From assembly GCA_029556545.1 (NCBI GenBank), contig JAKQEQ010000027.1, forward strand, positions 1 through 60,154: 60,154 bases of DNA. The letters run 5' to 3'. A program made the position numbers and the translations under genes. The first letter of the stretch is position 1, and each line of letters opens with the position of its first letter. This DNA comes from Candidatus Hydrogenedentota bacterium. Lineage in GTDB: Bacteria > Hydrogenedentota > Hydrogenedentia > Hydrogenedentales > JAGMZX01. This document shows, in pieces, positions 18,265-26,529 of the stretch. The notes under the pieces are model-generated. The model worked only from the letters and a program-made list of their open reading frames with translations, did not search any database and had not been told where the DNA came from.

Positions 18265-18756
18265 ATGAAACACACGATCACGATCCTTGTCGAGAACCAC
18301 TTCGGCGTGCTGGCCCGCGTCTCCGGGATGTTCAGTACGCGCGGCTACAACATCGACAGTCTGTGCGTCGGCGAGACCGAGAACCCGGCCATCTCGCGGA
18401 TGACGGTAGTCGTGCGCGGAGACGACGAGGTAATCCATCAGATCATCAATCAACTCAACAAGCTGGTCGAGGTGATCGAAGTCACGGACCTGAGCAAAGA
18501 ATCCTACGTCGAGCGCGAACTGGTCATGATCAAGGTCACGGCGGACGGGACGCGCCGCGAGATCATCGAAATCGCCAGTATCTTCCGCGCGAAGGTGATC
18601 GACGTGGGCAGCCAGTCGCTCATCGTCGAGGTCACCGGGTCGGAAGGAAAAGTGAACGCCTTTATTGATATGATGCGTCCGTTCGGCATTCAGGAACTGG
18701 CGCGCACCGGCGAGATCGCCGTAATGCGCGCGCCGAAAGGATCGCAAGGGTCGTGA
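18265..18756 (+). CDS. ilvH: Acetolactate synthase small (regulatory) subunit
   Basis: The regulatory subunit of acetohydroxyacid synthase activates the catalytic subunit and confers valine feedback inhibition. The N-terminal ACT domain (about residues 2-78) reads TITILVENHFGVLARVSG and FSTRGYNIDSL. The C-terminal ALS-small domain includes ELVMIKV, IFRAKVIDVG and MMRPFGIQELARTGEIAV. The length of 163 residues is normal. The large subunit ilvB and ilvC, its usual neighbours, are absent here; instead it is 7 bases behind pth in a translation/PRPP operon. It is followed by a structured RNA and a strong terminator. Confidence 0.95.
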   Translation: MKHTITILVENHFGVLARVSGMFSTRGYNIDSLCVGETENPAISRMTVVVRGDDEVIHQIINQLNKLVEVIEVTDLSKESYVERELVMIKVTADGTRREIIEIASIFRAKVIDVGSQSLIVEVTGSEGKVNAFIDMMRPFGIQELARTGEIAVMRAPKGSQGS

Positions 18757-18782
18757 GTTTCCGGACGACATGTACACGGGAC

Positions 18783-18877
18783 CGTGCGCGCGGGGAACAG
18801 GCGCTCGAACAGCCCGACCCCGCGCCGAGGGAACGCCGTAGCCCGGCGTTTCCGGTCGGCCCGCGGGTGGACGCACG
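18783..18877 (+). ncRNA. Candidate structured RNA or leader between ilvH and the zinc-ribbon gene
   Basis: Nested pairings can be drawn by hand. CGTGCG 18783-18788 pairs with CGCACG 18872-18877. CGCGGG 18789-18794 pairs with CCCGCG 18860-18865. CCGACC 18814-18819 pairs with GGTCGG 18854-18859. GGGAACGCCG 18829-18838 pairs with CGGCGTTTCC 18844-18853. On the 3' side, bases 18844-18865 are paired without a gap, while the 5' side carries bulges of 19 and 9 bases. An intrinsic terminator follows two bases later. I see no conserved core of SRP RNA, RNase P RNA or a known riboswitch. High GC makes chance pairing likely enough to keep confidence modest. Confidence 0.4.
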
Positions 18878-18879
18878 AG

Positions 18880-18911
18880 GACCGCAGCTTCGGCTGCGGT
18901 CTTTTCCTTTT
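18880..18911 (+). terminator. Intrinsic terminator
   Basis: A perfect 9-bp stem GACCGCAGC/GCTGCGGTC with a stable TTCG tetraloop is followed by TTTTCCTTTT. It ends transcription of the tRNA-prs-rplY-pth-ilvH unit and the candidate RNA, or works as an attenuator for the next gene. A further hairpin CAGCCTT-TGAC-AAGGCTG (18955-18972) lies just before the next ribosome-binding site. Confidence 0.85.
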
Positions 18912-18991
18912 GGCGGTGAGAGACGCGTGTCCGTCGCGCGTCGGACCTTACCGTCAGCCTTTGACAAGGCTGAACATGGAGGTATGTACGG

Positions 18992-19720
18992 TTGAACAGC
19001 CTGTTGCAGTTGCAGGAACTCGATCTCGAGATCGAGCGCTTGAAGGCCCGCGAGGCCGAGATTCCAAAACAGAAGAACACGTACGAGATTCATCGAAGAC
19101 GGCTGGCCGAGGAGTTGAAACAGAGCGAGGAGCGCTGTAAGAGACTCCTGCTGGAACAGCGGGAAAACGAGGGCGAAATCGAGCAGAAGCAGGCCCAGAT
19201 CAAGAAGTACGACGGCCAACTCCTCGCCGTCAAGAAGAACGAGGAGTACCAAGCCCTCCTTCACGAAATGGAAATGCTCCGCAAGCAGATCGCGCTTCGG
19301 GAGGAGCGCATCATCGCGCTCATGCTCGAGCAGGACGAGGCCAAGGCCCACCTCGAGGAAGACCGCAAGCGCATCGAGGTCGAGACCCGGAACATCGACG
19401 AGGAATGCGCCAAGATCGATCGGGAATTGGCGGAGGCCGTCGCGGCGCGCGAGCGGCTCGAGGGTCAGCGCGCGCCGCTGCTCGGCGATATCGAGTCCAG
19501 CCTGCTCAGCCGCTACACACGCATCCGACGCAGCATCCGCACCGGCCCCGCGGTGGTGCCCATCAATAACGAGTACTGTTCGGGCTGTCACATGATGGTG
19601 ACGCCCCAGATCATCAACGAGTTGATCGCCGGACACAAGATTCACGCGTGCAGTCATTGCGGGCGTTTGTTGTACCATGCCGACAACTTCGGCGACGCGG
19701 AGCAAGCCGCCAAGGCTTGA
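18992..19720 (+). CDS. Coiled-coil protein with C-terminal C4 zinc ribbon (zf-RING_7 type)
   Basis: About 170 residues of charged coiled coil (LQLQELDLEIERLKARE to roughly residue 170) precede a C4 zinc ribbon with CSGCHMM...CSHCGRLLY. This matches the widespread zinc-ribbon family often annotated zf-RING_7, which includes the chlamydial proposed translation-inactivating factor CdsZ; that role is only an analogy here. The start is TTG at 18992, 9 bases after GGAGG (18978-18982); no in-frame ATG fits. The leader contains a terminator and a hairpin next to the ribosome site. It is 242 residues and is followed by accD after 10 bases. Confidence 0.88.
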   Translation: MNSLLQLQELDLEIERLKAREAEIPKQKNTYEIHRRRLAEELKQSEERCKRLLLEQRENEGEIEQKQAQIKKYDGQLLAVKKNEEYQALLHEMEMLRKQIALREERIIALMLEQDEAKAHLEEDRKRIEVETRNIDEECAKIDRELAEAVAARERLEGQRAPLLGDIESSLLSRYTRIRRSIRTGPAVVPINNEYCSGCHMMVTPQIINELIAGHKIHACSHCGRLLYHADNFGDAEQAAKA

Positions 19721-19730
19721 GATCGGCGCC

Positions 19731-20603
19731 ATGGCCTTCTTCAAGCGTAAACGGTTTCCCGCCTCGGGCCGGGGCAAGAGTCCCGTGCCGGACGGTCTGT
19801 GGATGAAGTGCGACAATTGCCGCGAGACCGTCTACCGCAGCGAGGTCGAGCAGAACCACCAGGTGTGCCCGAATTGCGGCTATCACTACCGCCTCGGCGC
19901 GCGGCAGCGGGTGGCGCAGATCACCGACCCCGAGTCCTTCCAGGAAACCCATACGAACATCCGCACGCTGGACCCGCTCCGCTTCGAGGTCGGCGAGGAA
20001 ACCTATGCGCAGCGCATCGAGCGGGCGCGGCGCGAGTCCGGGTTGCAGGACGCGCTCCTGACCGGATTCGCCGCCATCGAGGGCATTCGCGTGGCCATCG
20101 GCGTTATGGACGCCTCATTCATCATGGCGAGCATGGGCTGCGCGCTCGGCGAAAAACTCTGCCGCTTCGCGGATGATGCTATCCGCGAGCGCATCCCGTT
20201 GATCGTGTTCACGGCCTCGGGCGGCGCGCGCATGCAGGAGGGCATCCTCGCGCTTATGCAGATGGCGAAGACGGCCGACGCGGTGCGCAGGCTGAACGAG
20301 GCGGGCATCCCGTTCATCACGATATTCACCGATCCGACCACCGGCGGGGTCCAGGCCAGCTTCGCCAGCCTCGGCGATGTCATCCTCGCGGAGCCGGGCG
20401 CATACATCGGCTTCGCGGGCCAGCGCCTCATCACCGGCGCGCTCAACATCGAACTGCCGCCGGGATTTCAGCGCGCGGAGTATCAGTTCGAGAACGGTTT
20501 CATCGATCAAGTGGTCAAGCGCGCGGACCTGCGCCCGTTTCTTGCCCGGCTCCTGCGATGCCTCGCGCCGGCCTTGCAGGCCGACACTGCGCCGGTCTCC
20601 TGA
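19731..20603 (+). CDS. accD: Acetyl-CoA carboxylase carboxyltransferase subunit beta
   Basis: AccD with AccA transfers carboxyl from carboxybiotin to acetyl-CoA, giving malonyl-CoA for fatty acid synthesis. The N-terminus has the C4 zinc finger CDNCRETVY...CPNCGYHYR, then the crotonase-like core with GFAAIEGIRVAIGVMD, FTASGGARMQEG, DPTTGGVQASFA, EPGAYIGFAGQR. ATG 19731 starts the family-typical MAFFKRK sequence; the length is 290 residues. Its stop is separated by a single base from folC, a frequently conserved accD-folC pairing. Confidence 0.97.
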   Translation: MAFFKRKRFPASGRGKSPVPDGLWMKCDNCRETVYRSEVEQNHQVCPNCGYHYRLGARQRVAQITDPESFQETHTNIRTLDPLRFEVGEETYAQRIERARRESGLQDALLTGFAAIEGIRVAIGVMDASFIMASMGCALGEKLCRFADDAIRERIPLIVFTASGGARMQEGILALMQMAKTADAVRRLNEAGIPFITIFTDPTTGGVQASFASLGDVILAEPGAYIGFAGQRLITGALNIELPPGFQRAEYQFENGFIDQVVKRADLRPFLARLLRCLAPALQADTAPVS

Positions 20604-20604
20604 C

Positions 20605-21900
20605 ATGGCCGACGCCTCCACCCTGGCCCCGGCGCTCGCGCCGAGAGAGTACCTGTTCAGCCTGCTGATGCACGGCGTGAAGCTCGGCCTCGAAAACATC
20701 CGCGCGCTGCTCGACGCGGCGGGCGCTCCGCAGGACCGCTACCCCACGGTCCACGTCGCCGGCACGAATGGCAAGGGAAGCGTCGCGGCGTTTCTGCACG
20801 CCATGTTCCGCGCGGCGGGCTACCGCGTGGGATGCTTCACGAGCCCGCACCTGATCGACGTCAGCGAGCGCTTCCAAATCAATGGCCGCCCCATCGACGC
20901 GCGCGAGCTCGACGCCGCCATCGCGCGGTTCCGAAGTATTGCGGAATCACTGCCGCGAACCCCGACCTTCTTCGAGATGAACACTGCCATCGCGTTCCAA
21001 TACTTCGCCGACGCCGGCGTGGACGTGGCGCTCATCGAGGTCGGCATGGGCGGGCGCTTCGACTCGACCAACGTCATTCTTCCCAAGGCGGCGGCCATCA
21101 CGAGCATCGACCTCGAACACACGGAATATCTTGGCGACACGCTCGAAAAGATCGCCTTCGAGAAGGCCGGCATCATTAAGCCCGGCGTCCCCGTCGTTGT
21201 CGGCGAGCGCAAACCGGGCCCGCTCGACGTGATACGCCGGCGCGCCGCGGACCTCGGCAGTCCGGCCTGCGTGCTGGGCCGGGACTTTCAGTACACCTTG
21301 AGCGGCGAGACCTGGCGGCCCCGCTTCACCTACCGCAGCCCCGGCCTTTCCCTGGACACGGTGCCGCTCGCCCTCGCCGGGCCCTACCAGGGCGACAACG
21401 CGGCCGTCGCGGTCTGCCTCGCCGAGCAACTGCGGCCCCGCTTCCCCGCCCTCGACGCGCGCGCCGTCGCCCGCGGCCTCGCGGAAGCGCGCTGGCCCTG
21501 CCGCCTCGAACGCGTGATCGAGGACCCGCCCGTCATCGTGGACGCCACGCACACCCTCGCGGGCGCGCGATTCCTCACGCGCGTCTTCGATCAATGCCAC
21601 GTCGTGTTCGCGGTCTCGTGCGACAAGGACGCCCGCCGTATGCTCGACGCGATCGCGCCCATCGCGCGTTCACTCACCTTGACGGTCTTCGAGGGAAAGC
21701 GCGCCATGCCGCTCGACCAACTCGCCGCGGCGGCCGCCTCCCCCCGCGAAACCGCGCCAACCCTGCGCGAAGCCATCGCGCGCGCGCTGCCCCGCGCGAC
21801 GCCCGAATGCCCCCTGCTCATCACCGGTTCCGTATTCGCCGCCGGCGAAGCGCGCCGCATCCTCATCGAACACTACGGCGCTCCCCCCCTCGTCTTCTGA
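20605..21900 (+). CDS. folC: Bifunctional folylpolyglutamate synthase / dihydrofolate synthase
   Basis: FolC adds glutamate to dihydropteroate and to reduced folates using ATP. It shows the P-loop HVAGTNGKGSVAAF, FTSPHLIDVSERFQING, the VGMGGRFDSTN segment, and SIDLEHTEYLGDTLEKIAFEKAGIIKPG. The C-terminal ligase domain includes WPCRLERV and VIVDATHT, where the usual DGAHN is DATHT. The length is 431 residues. The start lies one base after the accD stop, so translation is probably coupled. The gene ends at a CTCGTC-type simple repeat. Confidence 0.95.
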   Translation: MADASTLAPALAPREYLFSLLMHGVKLGLENIRALLDAAGAPQDRYPTVHVAGTNGKGSVAAFLHAMFRAAGYRVGCFTSPHLIDVSERFQINGRPIDARELDAAIARFRSIAESLPRTPTFFEMNTAIAFQYFADAGVDVALIEVGMGGRFDSTNVILPKAAAITSIDLEHTEYLGDTLEKIAFEKAGIIKPGVPVVVGERKPGPLDVIRRRAADLGSPACVLGRDFQYTLSGETWRPRFTYRSPGLSLDTVPLALAGPYQGDNAAVAVCLAEQLRPRFPALDARAVARGLAEARWPCRLERVIEDPPVIVDATHTLAGARFLTRVFDQCHVVFAVSCDKDARRMLDAIAPIARSLTLTVFEGKRAMPLDQLAAAAASPRETAPTLREAIARALPRATPECPLLITGSVFAAGEARRILIEHYGAPPLVF

Positions 21901-21920
21901 TCGTCCCCTCCCCCAACCCA

Positions 21921-21986
21921 TCCTCGTCCTCGTGCTCGTGCTCGTCCTCGTGCTCGTCCTCGTCCTCGTAATCGTAATCGTAATCG
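21921..21986. repeat. Hexanucleotide CTCGTC/CTCGTG/ATCGTA simple repeat
   Basis: About eleven imperfect copies of a 6-base unit occupy the convergent gap after folC. The block begins with CTCGTC and CTCGTG forms and ends with ATCGTA repeats, the same graded order as at 9326-9374. Confidence 0.7.
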
Positions 21987-22003
21987 AACAACCGCCGCCC
22001 GCT

Positions 22004-22222
22004 TCAGCGATCGAGCACGCTCGGCGAAAGCCGCGACTTGCACCCCGCGCACTCGATGTATTCGCCCTCTTTCCCCACGTTGAGGACGGGAATGAAAAAG
22101 AACGTGAACGCGCGCTGCACCACGTGGCGCACGTAGGTCTGCTCCCCGCCGCATACGGGACAATGGAAGCGTCCCCGTTCCTTGCGCTGCGTTCTGTTGT
22201 CCAAACCCACGATGAAAAACAT
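22004..22222 (-). CDS. Small zinc-ribbon protein (zinc_ribbon_15-like)
   Basis: This 72-residue protein starts MFFIVGLDNRTQ and has two Cys pairs, CPVCGG and CAGCKS, around a stretch that begins YVRHVVQRAFTFFFIPVL. The pattern matches small zinc-ribbon proteins of the zinc_ribbon_15 type, known in many bacteria with no assigned function. The aromatic segment before the second Cys pair is conserved in that family as I remember it. The gene is convergent with folC and divergent from the PIG-L gene. Confidence 0.8.
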   Translation of the reverse strand: MFFIVGLDNRTQRKERGRFHCPVCGGEQTYVRHVVQRAFTFFFIPVLNVGKEGEYIECAGCKSRLSPSVLDR

Positions 22223-22377
22223 GATGTTCCTTTGGGAACCGGCGCAAGCACGTGCGCGCGCGCTGCGCGGGAATTTCGCCCGTTGCCGATTCCAAAGTAC
22301 AGGGTCGGCGCGCGGCTTTCAACCTCCCGCGCCCGTGTTATAAGATGCCCTTGCGATCCAGACGGGAGAAGACGTCG

Positions 22378-23232
22378 ATGAAGCTGCATTGCGAGACTTC
22401 GGAGATTTTCGTGCCGGACGGCATGCCGGCGGACGCCGCGCTGGCGCGCACGACGCACATGGCGTTCGGCGCGCATCAGGACGACCTCGAGATCATGTCC
22501 TTCGCGGGCATCCTCGAATGCTTCCAGCAGAACGACCTGTGGTACACGGGCGTGGTCGTCACGAACGGAAGCGGTTCGCCCCGCGACGACCTCTACAAGG
22601 ACTACACGGACGACGACATGCGCGCGGTCCGCGCGCAGGAGCAGAAGAAGGCGGCGGTCGTCGGCGAGTATGCCGCGCAGGTGCTCCTCGATTACCCGAG
22701 CGCCGCGCTGAAGGACGCCGCGGACAGGGGGCCCGTCGAGGACATGCTCCTCTTGCTGCGCATGGCCAGGCCGGGCGTCGTCTACACGCACAACCTCGCC
22801 GACAAGCACGACACGCATATCGCTGTGACCCTGCGCCTGATCGAGGCGATTCGCGCGCTGCCGCCCGGCGACCGGCCCGCGAAATTGCTCGGGTGCGAGG
22901 TCTGGCGCGATCTCGATTGGCTCTGCGACGAGGACAAGGTCGCCCTCGACGTGTCCGCCCACGAAAACCTCCAGGCGGCGCTCCTGGGCGTCTTCGATTC
23001 CCAGATTTGCGGCGGCAAACGCTACGACCTCGCCACGATGGGCCGGCGCAAGGCCCACGCCACCTACTTCGCCTCCCACGGCGTCGATGTCTCCACCGGC
23101 CTGACCTACGCGATGGACCTCACCCCCCTGATCACCACGCACACGGACCAAAGCCCCCGCGAATTCATCGAGGGATACCTCGACCGCTTCGCGGACGAAG
23201 TCCGCGAGCGAATCGAGAGGCTGCTGCCATAA
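22378..23232 (+). CDS. PIG-L family deacetylase
   Basis: PIG-L/LmbE-type zinc enzymes remove acetyl groups from N-acetylglucosamine-containing substrates. The zinc motif reads AHQDDLE where AHPDDE is usual, and the second metal ligand region is HNLADKHDTHIAV. The ATG at 22378 follows CGGGAGAAG and a TATAAG -10-like box at 22339-22344. The 284-residue protein has no signal peptide, so it should be cytoplasmic. The substrate is unknown. It ends just before the palindromic repeats that border the lower-GC island. Confidence 0.9.
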   Translation: MKLHCETSEIFVPDGMPADAALARTTHMAFGAHQDDLEIMSFAGILECFQQNDLWYTGVVVTNGSGSPRDDLYKDYTDDDMRAVRAQEQKKAAVVGEYAAQVLLDYPSAALKDAADRGPVEDMLLLLRMARPGVVYTHNLADKHDTHIAVTLRLIEAIRALPPGDRPAKLLGCEVWRDLDWLCDEDKVALDVSAHENLQAALLGVFDSQICGGKRYDLATMGRRKAHATYFASHGVDVSTGLTYAMDLTPLITTHTDQSPREFIEGYLDRFADEVRERIERLLP

Positions 23233-23271
23233 CCTCAGGCCCACAAGTTCTGCGCGCGGCTCTGCGTGTGG

Positions 23272-23312
23272 CACGGGCGTTCCGCCCGTGATTCGGTCCG
23301 CCTGCGGCGGAC
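23272..23312. repeat. Two adjacent palindromes: CACGGGCG-TTC-CGCCCGTG and GTCCGCC-TGC-GGCGGAC
   Basis: The first hairpin, 23272-23290, belongs to the GGGCGTCCCGCCC family also seen at 33495, 44562 and 56246. The second, 23296-23312, is identical to the internal hairpin of the element at 4112-4128. The pair lies 40 bases after the PIG-L stop, at the left border of the lower-GC region. Confidence 0.65.
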
Positions 23313-23356
23313 ATGGCCCGCGCTCCCCGGCCTCACAACGGTGCCCCGCCGAGGGG

Positions 23357-23385
23357 TTGACAGCCCCCCCAGCACGTGCTACAGT
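23357..23385 (+). promoter_or_regulatory. Sigma-70 promoter for the lower-GC island operon
   Basis: A consensus TTGACA (23357-23362) and TACAGT (23380-23385) are spaced by 17 bases. The first island gene starts 110 bases beyond the -10 box. Confidence 0.7.
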
Positions 23386-23495
23386 CGTGTCAAGGCGGGC
23401 GCAGGCCCGCTGCGCACCACCATCTCAAATTGCCCCCGTGGCTGTCGAGAGATGGGGGGAAGCTCACACCAAGAGAGGAAGAACGAAGTCGCAGG

Positions 23496-24617
23496 ATGAA
23501 CACAGAACGCGGGGATGATATGCCTCAACGTGAACCCGATGGTGACGATAGGGACGCGAACGACGTTCAGGCTGGCCATTCTTGGTGCAAGACACATGAA
23601 GAAGCACAGAAATTACTGCAAAGCCGTCAGGAACATATTCCTGCCCTTCTCATAATCCTTGCCCTGATCGCAATATGTATGATCGTCTACCTCAAGGGGA
23701 AGAAGGAAGGCGTAGAACCGAGTACCCCAGCAGACACGCCTGCCATAGATTATGGGATTCTTATTAAGACCCACGCTGATCAGGCAAGCCGCAGGAATAT
23801 CAACGCACTGAAAAGCTTCGAGGTCAATCTGAACCGCATTCTTTCCGAGCACGGCGACAAGCTAACTGACGCGGGTACGCGAGCGTCCAAGGAAGCCTCT
23901 GGATATCGCTGTTGTTGTGCGATTGTCTACTGCATGGCATGGGATAAGGCAAAGGGAGGTAACGAGACGCAAGCCTTTCTTGATACGCAGATCACACCGA
24001 TTATTGAGCCACCCGTCAATGCGTTGGCAAAGGACGTAGATATGTCGGTTGAGGATCTCGATCGCGACTTACGGCAAAGCACACTACTGTTAGCCAAAGA
24101 CTTGGCCGCACTGGGACCACCTGAGAGCAAGCCCCCAATCCAAGTCAACGTTGAGGACTTAGGTCACGTCGATATTGCCACAGCGCTTCGGGACTTGGGT
24201 TTCAACGCAGGAGGCGTCGGTGTGGCTGTTGCTTTCGATGTTGCGGCACTATGCAAGACCCAGATTGCGAAGGCATTATGGGCAAAGATGATTTCAATAG
24301 CTGGAAAGATCTTCGGTAAACAGGTGGTCAAACTGGCGGTCTCTGCGGCGATAACACAGGCAGACGGACCTTTTCTTCCCTTTGCTGATATCATCGCGCT
24401 CGGTGGCGTAATCTGGACCGGTTACGATATTCACGCGGGCAGGAAGGAGTTTGAAGGGGAGTTGCTCGTGTCCCTGGAAAACATGCTAGCAGACGCCAAG
24501 ACTCGTATTCACGGACAATCTGTTGGACACGCGAACAACCTCGTCAAGGCTTATCAGGCACTTCAAGACGATATTGGTTCGCAGACAATCAATGATCTCT
24601 CAGGGAGATGGGAATGA
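23496..24617 (+). CDS. Single-pass membrane protein of unknown function
   Basis: I do not recognise this family. From ATG 23496 it has 373 residues: a charged cytoplasmic head, one membrane helix at about residues 48-66 (IPALLIILALIAICMIVYL), then a large outer domain. That domain has a cysteine cluster (YRCCCAIVYC) and, near the C-terminus, alternating glycine- and alanine-rich hydrophobic helices (KIFGKQVVKLAVSAAI, FADIIALGGVIWTGYDI) that resemble glycine-zipper or pore-like segments. ATG 23520 is another possible start. Base composition is near 50% GC, well below the surroundings. Its last four bases overlap the next gene, so they form an operon. Confidence 0.75.
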   Translation: MNTERGDDMPQREPDGDDRDANDVQAGHSWCKTHEEAQKLLQSRQEHIPALLIILALIAICMIVYLKGKKEGVEPSTPADTPAIDYGILIKTHADQASRRNINALKSFEVNLNRILSEHGDKLTDAGTRASKEASGYRCCCAIVYCMAWDKAKGGNETQAFLDTQITPIIEPPVNALAKDVDMSVEDLDRDLRQSTLLLAKDLAALGPPESKPPIQVNVEDLGHVDIATALRDLGFNAGGVGVAVAFDVAALCKTQIAKALWAKMISIAGKIFGKQVVKLAVSAAITQADGPFLPFADIIALGGVIWTGYDIHAGRKEFEGELLVSLENMLADAKTRIHGQSVGHANNLVKAYQALQDDIGSQTINDLSGRWE

Positions 24618-25537
24618 AACACAGGTCTTTTCATATTGCTTGTGCTTTCGGATTCTTGCTTCTGCAGGCACTTCCTGTCGCCGCAGGGGGCGCAGCAAGA
24701 GTCTCACGCGAGCTAATAGAAGAAACGCTTCAACGCGCAGCAGGCAGAAGTGGGCGGGAGCTGGCTGAGGAAGGGTTACGCAAATCGACGAGTGAAGCGC
24801 TTGAACGTCTTGTGAAGCAACACGGTGGCGACGTGCTGAAGGTTGTCGAGGACGGAGGTCTGGAACTTCTTGAAGGCGCCGCACGATATGGCGATGAAGT
24901 GATCGATATTGCGAAGAAGGCTTCTCCAACTGCACGCAGGGCATTCGCTTGTGATTTGCCGAACCTGCTTCCACTTGTTCAGCGCGTTGGTGCCGAGTCA
25001 CTCGAACTCGAAGCGCGCACGCCCGGGCTGGCGTCAAAGATCTATCACGCTTTCGGCGATGACGCAGGGGGATTTATTGCGAAGAATGTCCCAACTCAAG
25101 ACGTGCCGCGCTTACTTTCATACGCTGAGAAGGCTGACAATTCGGTGACGCGCGACATGCTTCTCGAAGCCTATAAGAAGGAGGGAAAGAGCCTCTTTGA
25201 ACGAGTTCCCCCGAAGCTAGTGGTCGCTTCTGGTTTGACTGCTTCAATGATCCTGGGAACACATAGGATGACCGCACCAGCAAGTGCTCTTGGGGACGCC
25301 ATTAGAGACAATGAAAAGGTTGCTGAAAAGGCGGTCGATGCCGCTGGGAAAGCACTCCGGTCTCTTATGGCGGGATTATGTCTCTTGCTTGGCGTGGTGG
25401 TACTCTGTATACTCTGGCGCTTTAGGTTGCTGCCGTGGCACGCAAGACGATGCCCGCCCAAGAGTTCAGGCGCGAATAGCTGCGTTAACCCGGAACCTGC
25501 GGTCGATTCAGGCATGCATGACGAAAAAAGGTGCTAG
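24614..25537 (+). CDS. Secreted or anchored alpha-helical protein of unknown function
   Basis: From ATG 24614, preceded by GGGAG at correct spacing, the 307-residue protein has a signal peptide (ACAFGFLLLQALPVAAGG), an all-helical middle rich in repeating E-L-x-x-A-A/G-R-x-G units (residues about 35-200), a Pro-rich hydrophobic hinge, and a C-terminal membrane helix (SLMAGLCLLLGVVVLCILW) followed by a basic, Cys-containing tail. That gives an envelope-anchored topology with most of the protein outside. It overlaps the previous gene by 4 bases, and the pair probably acts together. I recall similar proteins in planctomycete genomes without known function. Composition is lower in GC than flanking genes, suggesting transfer. 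Confidence 0.75.
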   Translation: MKHRSFHIACAFGFLLLQALPVAAGGAARVSRELIEETLQRAAGRSGRELAEEGLRKSTSEALERLVKQHGGDVLKVVEDGGLELLEGAARYGDEVIDIAKKASPTARRAFACDLPNLLPLVQRVGAESLELEARTPGLASKIYHAFGDDAGGFIAKNVPTQDVPRLLSYAEKADNSVTRDMLLEAYKKEGKSLFERVPPKLVVASGLTASMILGTHRMTAPASALGDAIRDNEKVAEKAVDAAGKALRSLMAGLCLLLGVVVLCILWRFRLLPWHARRCPPKSSGANSCVNPEPAVDSGMHDEKRC

Positions 25538-25689
25538 TTGGAGCCTCGTGGGCGGTATAGTAACATGGTGACACACAGAAGCCCTTCCGGTTGGCGTAAT
25601 GGCATGGAGGCCTGGATGAAGTAACCGGGGAGGCTATCCGTGACTAGAAAGGGTGTTGTGTCTGTCATTGGAGGGGAAAGGATCAGGAC

Positions 25690-26529
25690 ATGCCCGAGTA
25701 CAAAGCTCTGGTCAGACGATACAAGGAGCAGCCTCGCGAGGAAGTCTTTGCCCACTTCGCTTGGAACGACAAGGCGGGTGAGAAGTGGGAGACACCGTAC
25801 GAGCGACTCGCGAACCTCGCGAAGGATGAGCCAGGAAACTGGAATTTCACGACCCCGAGCTTCCGCCGCGACGGACAGGACTTCCCCATACTGAAGAACT
25901 ACCTGAACTACACGTTTCTTAGGGCTCAAGAGCAACAGAAGGTCGTCTTCGCGGGCGACGACAAAGCCTGCTTTAACACCGGGCTTCAAACCCGGGAAGA
26001 AAAGGATATCTTCGCCATCTTCTTCCGGAACAGAAAAGCAATTGAATACGACGCGCCAGACTGGATGCTTTTTGGGTTCGCCGATTCGTACTCAAAGAAT
26101 CTCGCGCCGTTTCCGAACCCGCCTAACATTCCAACATATGTTGAGGACGCAAGCGACCTCGTTTTCGACATGTCTTACGAGATTGAGGTGAACATAGCCC
26201 ATATCTTTGACCATCACGAAGAGAGACTGCCTTCGTGCCTACAAGGAAACAGAACATTGGCAATGGTGGCACTCGAAGGCGCCACGAAGGTCCTGCGACA
26301 AAAAGTTCTGCGAAACTACAAGGTCGCGATTCCACATTGGTATGAAGGGCACATCCAGCTTTTACTTCCTTTATGTATCACGAACGAAAGACAGGCGGAT
26401 CTTGCGCTCGTGGCAGATAAAGATAAGAAAAGAAGAATGTACCGGATCACCACGGTCCTAACGATGGACATGGCATACATCGATGCGCGGTTGATCTGCC
26501 GACCTGATCGTGAATGGCTTAACCCGTGA
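25690..26529 (+). CDS. DUF3825 domain protein
   Basis: The sequence matches what I know of DUF3825: YERLANLAKDEPGNW, FPILKNYLNYTF, CFNTGLQT near residue 100, FADSYSKNL, SDLVFDMSYEIEVNIAHI, and the C-terminal block VAIPHWYEGHIQLLLPLC followed by DLALVADKD and DMAYIDARLICRPDREWL. The function of DUF3825 is not established; members occur with RNA-binding domains and in variable regions. This one is a stand-alone domain of 279 residues with no signal peptide. It follows the two membrane-protein genes after 152 bases in the same lower-GC island, so it is a candidate cargo gene of that island rather than a core gene. Confidence 0.82.
   Translation: MPEYKALVRRYKEQPREEVFAHFAWNDKAGEKWETPYERLANLAKDEPGNWNFTTPSFRRDGQDFPILKNYLNYTFLRAQEQQKVVFAGDDKACFNTGLQTREEKDIFAIFFRNRKAIEYDAPDWMLFGFADSYSKNLAPFPNPPNIPTYVEDASDLVFDMSYEIEVNIAHIFDHHEERLPSCLQGNRTLAMVALEGATKVLRQKVLRNYKVAIPHWYEGHIQLLLPLCITNERQADLALVADKDKKRRMYRITTVLTMDMAYIDARLICRPDREWLNP

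Noticed and set aside
18757..18991. SRP RNA, RNase P RNA or a named riboswitch
   Set aside because: None of the conserved cores I know (for example the GGAAG/GCAG loop of SRP RNA or GAGGAAAGTCC of RNase P) is present on either strand.
18984..18995. Leader peptide ATG-TAC-GGT-TGA before the zinc-ribbon gene
   Set aside because: The ATG is only one base from GGAGG, too close for initiation, and the peptide would be three residues; the TTG at 18992 is better placed.
23496..25537. Prophage or type VI secretion fragment
   Set aside because: No terminase, portal, tail, integrase or secretion-system motif was found in or around these genes.
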